Shown here in pieces: positions 59,201-64,000 of a stretch of DNA of 64,000 bases. Each line of letters opens with the position of its first letter. Position 1 is the stretch's first letter. Position numbers and translations under genes: made by a program. The DNA is taken from NCBI RefSeq assembly GCF_009659535.1, contig NZ_VJZZ01000002.1:496001-560000 (forward strand). Reading direction: 5' to 3'. Source of the stretch: Aggregicoccus sp. 17bor-14 (lineage in GTDB: Bacteria > Myxococcota > Myxococcia > Myxococcales > Myxococcaceae). The notes under the pieces are model-generated. The model had not been told where the DNA came from. It did no database searches and saw only the letters and a list, made by a program, of their open reading frames with translations.

Positions 59201-60951
59201 CCGCGGCCGCGGCGCAGCTCGCCTTCACCACCCAGCCCGCGAGCACCCCCGCGGGCCAGGCCTTCACGGTGGAGGTGGCGGTGCAGGACCGCTTCGGCAA
59301 CCGCGTCACCAGCGGCGCTCCCGAGCTCACGCTGGCGCTCCACGGCGGCAGCGCCGGGGCCAGCCTCTCCGGCACCTCCACGGCGAGCGCCGCGAGCGGC
59401 CTCGCGCGCTTCACCGGCCTGTCCGTGCAGCAGGCGGGGACGGGCTACACGCTCAGCGCCTCCAGCGCGGGCGTGGCGGACGCCACCAGCGTCAGCTTCG
59501 ACGTCGCCGCGGGCAGCGCGGCGCGCCTGGTCTTCAGCACCCCGCCCCAGGACGGCACGGCCGCCGCGGCGCTGGCCGCGGTGGTGGTCACGGCGCAGGA
59601 CGGCTACGGCAACACCGCGGCCGACTTCGGCGGCAGCGTGACGGTGGCGCTCGGGAGCAATCCGGGCGTGGCCACCCTCGGCGGCACCACCACGGTGACG
59701 GCGAGCGCGGGCGTGGCCACCTTCTCCACCCTCACGCTGGACAGGGCGGGCAGCGGCTACACCCTCGCGGCGAGCGCCACGGCGCTGAGCGGCGCGACGA
59801 GCCCTGCCTTCACCATCGCCGCGGGCGCGCCCAGCCGGCTCGCCTTCAGCGTGCAGCCTCCCGCGAGCGGCGCGGCGGGCGTGAGCCTGAGCCCGGCCGT
59901 GGAGGTCTCCCTCCTCGATGCGCAGGGCAACCTCACCCCCTCCACCGCGAGCGTGACGCTGGCGCTCGGCGCGAACCCCGGCAGCACCACGCTGGGCGGC
60001 ACCACCACCGTGGCGGCCGTGGGCGGCGTGGCCCGCTTCACCTCGCTGCAGGTGACGCGCGCTGCGAGCGGCTACACCCTGAGCGCCTCCTCCTCGGGGC
60101 TCAGCGGTGCCACCAGCAGCGCCTTCTCCATCACGGCCGGGGCGGCGAGCCGGCTCACGTTCGTGACCCAGCCCAGCAACATCGCCACCGGCGCCGTCAT
60201 GACGCCGGCGGTGCAGGTGGCGGTGGAGGATGCGTTCGGAAACCGCACCGCGAGCGCGCTCGCCATCAGCCTGGGGCTCGCCGACGGCTCCAGCGCCGTG
60301 CTCTCCGGCACGCTCACCCGCACGAGCACGGCCGGCCTGGCCAGCTTCGGGGACCTCTCCATGGAGCAGGTGGGCACGGGCTTCCGGCTGACGGCCTCCG
60401 CCACGGGCCTCGGCGCTGGCACCAGCACGACCTTCGACGTCACCGCCGCCCTCGGCTTCGCCTTCACCGAGCCGACGAGCGGGAAGATCCGCCTCATGCG
60501 CAACCCCGCCTCCACCAGCCGCAACATCGTGCTGGACCTGGTCACCCTGGAGGACCTCACCGGCTACTCGGTGGGCATGAACCTGCCGCTCGACACCACG
60601 CGCGCGCAGGCCGGCAGCCCGCTGATGACGAACGGCAGCGCACTGCCCGCGGGCAGCGCCCCCACGGCCGCCATGGCGCTCATTCCCACCAGCGGGCCCC
60701 TGCAGGGCGTGCTGGTGAGCGGCCAGAGCCAGAAGGCCAGCGGCGCGGGGGCGGTCCTCACGGACACCCTCATCCCCGCCGGCTCGGTGCTCTACACCCT
60801 GCGCCTCAGCATGCCCACGGGCGCCACCGAGGGTGTGGTGTTCGACGGGGCGTCGCCGGGTGCGAAGTTCCGCGCCCTGCTGCGCAACAAGCTCGGTGAG
60901 GACGTCGTGGCGGGCAACGACTTCGCCATCGGCAAGCTCGAGCTGCGCTAG
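56293..60951 (+). CDS. Giant Ig-repeat lipoprotein with possible cohesin-like C-terminus
   Basis: A 1552-residue lipoprotein (lipobox FASGC). Residues 43-1385 are 13 Ig-like repeats of about 103 residues, each of the form L-A-F-x-x-Q-P, AGxxLxPxVxVxVxDxxGN, GxATFxGLSV and GxGYTLxAS. The last 165 residues differ: NIVLDLVTLEDLTGYSVGMNLP and SVLYTLRLSMPTG resemble a cohesin-like beta-sandwich; this is inference. TTG at 56293 is chosen because AGGAGA lies 8 bases upstream; the overlapping GTG at 56260 lacks a ribosome site. Repeats match the N-terminal part of the 14711-17173 lipoprotein. Confidence 0.85.
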   Translation: MSLKHLALALLAAASFASGCKGAKPHNDLPDGGSPPAQVARKLAFTAQPTAAQVGAHLAPSVQVTVQDADGNTVTAANTSITLALGQNAAGASLSGLKTVAAVNGVATFTELALDKAGEGYTLVASASGLTGATSAAFSISAAPQSTPTLAFSAAPDEADADGTLLPEVTVAVKDAQGHTLTGALSVSLALGANPSGATLQGTLETVSVNGVATFQGLSITQVGEGYTLVASAPGAVSVTSAPFRVKPGAARSLAFVTQPSSTVAGSALAPAVQVAVRDVHGNTVTASTASVTLALSAGSLAGTRTVAAVNGVATFPDLSVAQAGTSYTLAASSGSLTGATSAAFAVSPGAPAALAFRTQPAGGPAGATLGAVEVEALDASGNLVPGFAGEVSLSLGEAPSGAVLSGTASATAAGGVARFADLSLARAAARYTLVARSTGLVDVTSAAFAVTPGAAARLAFGVQPSGGAAGQAFSPAVQVWVEDALGNLTDSSASVTLALTGGDAAAQLSGALSTTASSGVATFAGLSVDKSGMGYQLVASSTGLPGLSSATFAIVSGVASRLAFLTQPTDTVAGAGLAADVVVQDALGNRVLDSTASITVSLSGGSAGASLQGTRTASAVDGVAHFSALSIETAGTGYQLTASAAGHTGATSSAFAVTPAAAHALAFTAQPASTTAGVALGEVQVTVQDAFGNVATGASSSITLALGGGSSGATLAGSSTVAAVNGVATFTGLSVARTGTGYVLTASSAGLTDATSSTFDVAVAAASRLAFAVEPPESATAAEPLAPSVQVRIEDAFGNAVADATANITLALSGGDSSAVLSGTRSVSAVAGVATFPGLSVDLAQSGYRLEATSAGLTAATSRAFTIVPGSAARLAFRVQPTGATAGATLADVEVAVLDAHGNTVPDSSTSVALALAPSAPVSGLLTELTVGGIARFSGLSVDRAGSYTLTASATDLTAATSASFDVAPAAAAQLAFTTQPASTPAGQAFTVEVAVQDRFGNRVTSGAPELTLALHGGSAGASLSGTSTASAASGLARFTGLSVQQAGTGYTLSASSAGVADATSVSFDVAAGSAARLVFSTPPQDGTAAAALAAVVVTAQDGYGNTAADFGGSVTVALGSNPGVATLGGTTTVTASAGVATFSTLTLDRAGSGYTLAASATALSGATSPAFTIAAGAPSRLAFSVQPPASGAAGVSLSPAVEVSLLDAQGNLTPSTASVTLALGANPGSTTLGGTTTVAAVGGVARFTSLQVTRAASGYTLSASSSGLSGATSSAFSITAGAASRLTFVTQPSNIATGAVMTPAVQVAVEDAFGNRTASALAISLGLADGSSAVLSGTLTRTSTAGLASFGDLSMEQVGTGFRLTASATGLGAGTSTTFDVTAALGFAFTEPTSGKIRLMRNPASTSRNIVLDLVTLEDLTGYSVGMNLPLDTTRAQAGSPLMTNGSALPAGSAPTAAMALIPTSGPLQGVLVSGQSQKASGAGAVLTDTLIPAGSVLYTLRLSMPTGATEGVVFDGASPGAKFRALLRNKLGEDVVAGNDFAIGKLELR

Positions 60952-60973
60952 GCGCACGCACCTCAAGGCCGCC

Positions 60974-61011
60974 CCTCACCCCGTCCCCGCAGCAGAGGGC
61001 GCGGGGTGAGG
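60974..61011. terminator. Bidirectional hairpin of the repeat family
   Basis: CCTCACCCCG (60974-60983) pairs with CGGGGTGAGG (61002-61011) over 10 bp, between convergent stops at 60951 and 61031. Its left arm region CCTCACCCCGTCCC is the exact inverse of the tail at 52190-52203, so it is a copy of the same dispersed element. Confidence 0.65.
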
Positions 61012-61030
61012 TGGAGGGTCTCGGGCGAGC

Positions 61031-61564
61031 TCAGGGTGCGGAGAGAGGGCTGCCGGAGATGGCCTCGAGCAGCGCCTCTGCCGAGAAGGCGCCGTCGTGG
61101 CGGTGCCCGTTGATGAAGAAGGTGGGGGTGCCGTTCACGCCGCTGCGCACGCCGGTCATGAAGTCGCGCCTTATCTTGTCGTGGAAGCGGTGCTCCTGGA
61201 CGCTGCTGGCGAACGCGTCCACGTCCAGGTCCAGCATGCCCGCGTACTCGATGAGCGCCTCCAGCGAGAGGTCGTCCTGGTTCTCGTAGAGGAGCTGGTG
61301 CATCTCCCAGAAGCGGCCCTCCGCGCCGGCGGCCTCCGCGGCCTCCGCGGCCTGCTCCGCGTACGGGTGCGCCTGCGTGAGCGGGAAGTGGCGGAAGACG
61401 AGGCAGAGCCGGCTGCCGAGCGCCTGCCGCAACCGTTCGACCTCGGCCTGGGCCCGGCCGCAGAAGGGGCACTGGTAGTCGCCGTACTCCAGGAGCATCA
61501 CTGGCGCACTGGGGGAGCCGCTGACGTGGTCCTCCGGGCTCATGGCCACCGTGCGCGCATTCAT
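61031..61564 (-). CDS. DsbA-like thioredoxin-fold oxidoreductase
   Basis: A 177-residue protein without a signal peptide. Redox motif C32-P-F-C35 in GDYQCPFC, cis-proline in NGTPTFFING, and the DsbA helical insert (about 60-130). Relatives include the DSBA-like/FrnE and bacterial glutaredoxin-like enzymes; a cytoplasmic role is likely because no signal is seen. Its start ATG overlaps the stop of the upstream peroxiredoxin gene (ATGA), suggesting it may be the electron donor for that enzyme. Confidence 0.9.
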   Translation of the reverse strand: MNARTVAMSPEDHVSGSPSAPVMLLEYGDYQCPFCGRAQAEVERLRQALGSRLCLVFRHFPLTQAHPYAEQAAEAAEAAGAEGRFWEMHQLLYENQDDLSLEALIEYAGMLDLDVDAFASSVQEHRFHDKIRRDFMTGVRSGVNGTPTFFINGHRHDGAFSAEALLEAISGSPLSAP

Positions 61565-62094
61565 GACGGCACCCGCGCTTCCTGCCCGGGCGCCGGGCTC
61601 GCGCGCCCGCCGGACTGGGCGTTCAGCCGCTCGAGCGCATCCAGCACCCCGTCCGCGCCAGGGTTCACGCCGACCGGGGAGCGGTAGCTCCAGAACACCT
61701 TCCCCTCGCCGTCCAGCACGTACAGCACCCGGTCGGAGACGCCTTCCTCCTCGCGGTAGGCACGGAATGCACGCGAGACCTTCCCTTTGGGCTCGAAGTC
61801 CGCGAGCAGCGGCATGTGCAGCTTCCGGTCGCGCGCGAAGGCGGCGTGGCACCACGCACCGTCCACCGAGATGGCGAGCACGTTCGCTCCCAGCTGCTTC
61901 AGCTCGGGCAGCAGCTCGTTGAACACCGCGAGCTCGTCGCTGCACACCGGGCTCCAGTCCGCCGGGTAGAAGATGAGGACCACGGAGTTGCCCGAGCAGT
62001 CCTCGAGCGTGAGCCGCTGGTCGGGCGTGACGTTGAGGGTGAAGGAGGGGGCCTGCGTGCCGGCAGCCAGCGGTGGAGCCTGGGATGTAGCCAT
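61561..62094 (-). CDS. Peroxiredoxin coupled to the DsbA-like gene
   Basis: A 177-residue AhpC/TSA-type peroxiredoxin. Peroxidatic C51 in PADWSPVCSDE (PxxxSxxC variant), and C82 (GAWCHAAFARD) as possible resolving residue, 31 apart, close to the 33-residue spacing in the peroxiredoxin at 13175 (C44-C77). C33 is extra. Start at 62094 has GAGGTG seven bases upstream. Stop overlaps the DsbA-like ATG by 4 bases. Confidence 0.92.
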   Translation of the reverse strand: MATSQAPPLAAGTQAPSFTLNVTPDQRLTLEDCSGNSVVLIFYPADWSPVCSDELAVFNELLPELKQLGANVLAISVDGAWCHAAFARDRKLHMPLLADFEPKGKVSRAFRAYREEEGVSDRVLYVLDGEGKVFWSYRSPVGVNPGADGVLDALERLNAQSGGRASPAPGQEARVPS

Positions 62095-62339
62095 GGGATG
62101 CACCTCGCAGTGGGGAGGAGTCACCGCAAGGGTAGGGACGCGGCGCACGGTCCACAGACACCCGCGCTCCCGTCGCTCTCGGTCGGTGCGTCGCCGGCAG
62201 CTCGCGCCTTGCGCTCGGTCGCCCGTGCTGCACGCGTCTGCCCGGTCCACCTCCAGGCTGACCCCGGCGGCCGGCGTTCCGCCCGCCACTTCGTGCGTAC
62301 ACTCGCGCTGAAGCCCCACCCCGAACGAGGAGCCGCGCG

Positions 62340-62642
62340 ATGGCGAAGCTCGCATTGTTGGCACGCATGGAGGCCAAGCAGGGCAAGGAGGCAGACGTCG
62401 AGCAGTTCCTCGCGGGGGCGCTGCCGCTCGCGCAGAAGGAAGCCGGCACCACCACCTGGTTCGCGCTCCGGCTGGGACCGAGCTCCTTCGGCATCTTCGA
62501 CACCTTCGACGCCGAGTCCGCGCGCCAGGCGCACCTGGACGGCCCCATCGCGAAGGCGCTGATGGCCAAGGCCGGCGAGTTGCTCGCGAAGCCGCCCTCC
62601 ATCGAGAAGGTCGAGATCCTGGCCAACAAGCTCCCCGCTTGA
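62340..62642 (+). CDS. ABM-domain monooxygenase-like protein
   Basis: A 100-residue single-domain protein of the antibiotic-biosynthesis-monooxygenase (ABM) superfamily: LALLARMEAKQGKEADVEQFL, TTTWFALRLG, and FGIFDTFDAESARQAHLDG. Such proteins are dimeric ferredoxin-like folds that oxidise small aromatic compounds or act as binding proteins. No cofactor motif. Divergent from the peroxiredoxin gene with 245 bases between. Confidence 0.88.
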   Translation: MAKLALLARMEAKQGKEADVEQFLAGALPLAQKEAGTTTWFALRLGPSSFGIFDTFDAESARQAHLDGPIAKALMAKAGELLAKPPSIEKVEILANKLPA

Positions 62643-62712
62643 GGGGGCGAGCAGGACGTGGATGCGGAGTGCGGGGGCTGCGACCTCAGGTTCGAACCGC
62701 AGGAGGACCGCC

Positions 62713-63162
62713 ATGGAGCTCGTGAACGACCACCAATTCCCCATGCCGCGCGAAGGCTTCGTCGTCACGCACTTCATCACCAGTCGGGACGTCGAGCGCT
62801 CGGCGGCGTTCTACCGGGACGTGCTCGGGGGCGAGGTCGTCAGCGAGGGCAGGCCCACGGCGGTCAGGCTGGCCAACAGCTGGATCATCATCAACGACGG
62901 GGGTGGACCCACCGACGACAAGCCGGACGTCTCCCTCGAGCCACCGAGCGACGCGCACAAGACCAGCTCGTTCCTGAACCTCCGCGTCGCAGACATGGAC
63001 GCGTGCTACGCCCAATGGAAGCAGCGGGGCGCCGAGTTCGTGACCCCACCCCGGAAGCACGCGCACGAGATCCGCTGCTACATCCGCGACCCTGACGGCT
63101 ACCTCATCGAAGTGGGCCAGACGACTCCCTCCCCTGCATGGCCTCCCGGGCCAACGCACTGA
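62713..63162 (+). CDS. VOC-family (glyoxalase/dioxygenase-like) protein
   Basis: A 149-residue protein. VOC fold: an N-terminal FVVTHFITSRDVERSAAFYRDVLGG element with a His, central FLNLRVADMDACYAQW, and C-terminal YIRDPDGYLIEVGQ with a Glu metal ligand. Members bind metal and act on glyoxals, fosfomycin or aromatic diols; the substrate is unknown. AGGAGGACCGCC before the ATG fixes the start. It follows the ABM gene by 70 bases. Confidence 0.9.
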   Translation: MELVNDHQFPMPREGFVVTHFITSRDVERSAAFYRDVLGGEVVSEGRPTAVRLANSWIIINDGGGPTDDKPDVSLEPPSDAHKTSSFLNLRVADMDACYAQWKQRGAEFVTPPRKHAHEIRCYIRDPDGYLIEVGQTTPSPAWPPGPTH

Positions 63163-63428
63163 CCTGGGCTTCAGCGAGTCGGGTGGAGGCCTGCCTCGTC
63201 CAGGCGCGACTGCTCGACGTGCGCCGCTTCGAAGCGGCGCTCGCCCGGGCGCCGTACGCGGTAGACCCCGCTGCTCCTGATTCGCCATGCAGCGGCGGCC
63301 CCGCGCTCTCGCGCCGTGCCGGATGCCCAGCGCACGCTGACCGTGCAGGGCCGCAGGCGCTGGAAGCTCGCGGTGCGCGGCCTCGACGCGCTCGGGGTGA
63401 AGTTCGACAAATGCCTGCGCCAGCCCCT
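63163..63428. other. Intergenic region with no convincing gene
   Basis: About 266 bases between the VOC gene and the MFS gene. Short open frames on both strands show no family pattern or ribosome site, so I treat them as composition-driven. Confidence 0.5.
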
Positions 63429-64000
63429 TCAGGTGGCCTGGCGCAGGCGGATGCGCCGGCTGACGTGGAGGGCAACGAGGAGAACGCCCACCCCGCCGGC
63501 CACGATGACCGGGGCGGTGCCGAAGCGTTCCACGCTGGTGCCCGCCAGCGCGACGCCCGCGGATTGGCCGAGGAAGAAGCTCGAGGAGAACGCGGAGACG
63601 GCCGTGCCGCGGCGCTCCGGCGCCATCTGCGTGGCATTGATCTGCAGCGTGTTGTGCAGCATGTAGAACCCCAGCCCGGCGCCGAAGCAACCGGGGACGG
63701 CCACCCACCACACCGGCGACAGGCCGGTGGCCGCGAGTGAGGCCGCGATCAACACGCCGCCCCACGAGGTGAGCCCGACCTCGCCGAGGCCACGCACCAG
63801 CCGTGCCGACAGCAGGGCGAACACCAGCCCGCCGAAGCCGAACAGCGTCACCAGCGCGCCCGCTGCGGTCAGCGTCAGGTGGTGCACGAGGTACAGGTGC
63901 GAGGCGATGAAGGCGAACGCACCGTAGAGGCACCCACCCTCGAGGAACACGGCCAGCAGCACCACCCGCGCCCACGGCCGTGAGAGCACCTGCACGAACT
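63429..64000 (-). CDS. MFS transporter, C-terminal part (5' end outside window)
   Basis: About 190 codons in frame, continuing past the window edge, so the N-terminal part lies outside. Five or six hydrophobic segments with ASHLYLVHHLTLTAAGALVTLFGFGG, LVRGLGEVG and GFYMLHNTLQINATQMAPERRGTAVSAFSSSFFLGQSAG, the last a typical second-half MFS helix pair. It would transport a small solute with proton coupling. The stop at 63429 ends the gene normally. Confidence 0.85.
   Translation of the reverse strand, partial: FVQVLSRPWARVVLLAVFLEGGCLYGAFAFIASHLYLVHHLTLTAAGALVTLFGFGGLVFALLSARLVRGLGEVGLTSWGGVLIAASLAATGLSPVWWVAVPGCFGAGLGFYMLHNTLQINATQMAPERRGTAVSAFSSSFFLGQSAGVALAGTSVERFGTAPVIVAGGVGVLLVALHVSRRIRLRQAT

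Noticed and set aside
56170-60966. 1598-codon antisense open frame opposite the Ig-repeat lipoprotein
   Set aside because: Repeats of the real gene produce periodic antisense codons; the translation lacks hydrophobic core patterns or a signal peptide.
63171-63410. Possible small gene (79 codons) between the VOC and MFS genes
   Set aside because: No homologous pattern, hydrophobic core or ribosome site; high GC makes frames of this length common.

Overview
The window is about 64 kb of very GC-rich bacterial DNA, close to fully coding, with roughly 58 genes on both strands in short operons. The high GC, the many lipoproteins and secreted enzymes (chitinase-like, nuclease, peptidase), the Ig-repeat surface proteins, the hprK-rapZ pair and the two LytS/LytR-type two-component pairs suggest a myxobacterium (Myxococcota, probably Myxococcaceae). 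That placement is an inference from gene content; no rRNA or other marker is present. I saw no tRNA, rRNA, CRISPR array, insertion sequence or prophage.

Layout. 1-6.2 kb: partial cupin protein, M28-like peptidase, a coiled-coil/outer-membrane protein and a small outer-membrane protein. 6.2-8.8 kb: LysR regulator with a LysR-type box, divergent glutathione S-transferase, DinB protein and a RelE-like small protein. 9-14.7 kb: lipoprotein GH18 chitinase convergent with a lipoprotein nuclease, a collagen-like lipoprotein, peroxiredoxin, DUF1579-like protein and RidA. 14.7-19.3 kb: large Ig/PPC lipoprotein divergent from LytSR pair 1. 19.3-25.5 kb: pirin, Tsx-like channel, phosphoesterase lipoprotein, outer-membrane protein, EEP phosphatase lipoprotein and an orphan ABC ATPase. 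25.5-34.5 kb: ClC channel, cysteine-desulfurase-like protein, small kinase, DUF4403 protein, ohrR-ohr, aldo/keto reductase and methyltransferase. 34.7-42.7 kb: CreD-like and DUF3574 proteins, DUF1275 protein, HIT protein, GT22-type mannosyltransferase, hprK-rapZ-asnS. 42.6-50.2 kb: DNRLRE lipoprotein, LytSR pair 2, V4R-like protein, two STAS-like proteins, MATE and EamA transporters. 50.3-52.8 kb: long-chain acyl-CoA synthetase and an NTF2-like protein. 53.2-61 kb: a two-gene operon of giant secreted proteins. 61-64 kb: DsbA-like protein coupled to a peroxiredoxin, ABM monooxygenase, VOC protein and a partial MFS transporter.

How the genes may work together. Housekeeping is represented by hprK-rapZ-asnS. 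Peroxide defence recurs (ohrR-ohr, two peroxiredoxins, one coupled to a DsbA-like protein). A run of nucleoside-channel, phosphoesterase and EEP genes next to secreted nuclease and chitinase genes fits a predator or saprophyte that degrades prey polymers outside the cell and imports the products.

The most unusual unit is the operon at 53216-60951. Both genes appear to start with TTG. The first encodes a secreted beta-propeller protein with a dockerin-like C-terminus. The second encodes a lipoprotein with 13 Ig-like repeats and a C-terminal domain that could be cohesin-like, so the pair may be a two-part surface assembly. Regulatory structure is also visible: matching 21-bp-spaced direct repeats beside both LytSR pairs, an OhrR operator, a LysR box, dyads before the nuclease gene, and CTAG palindromes that serve as stop codons for both genes of three convergent pairs.
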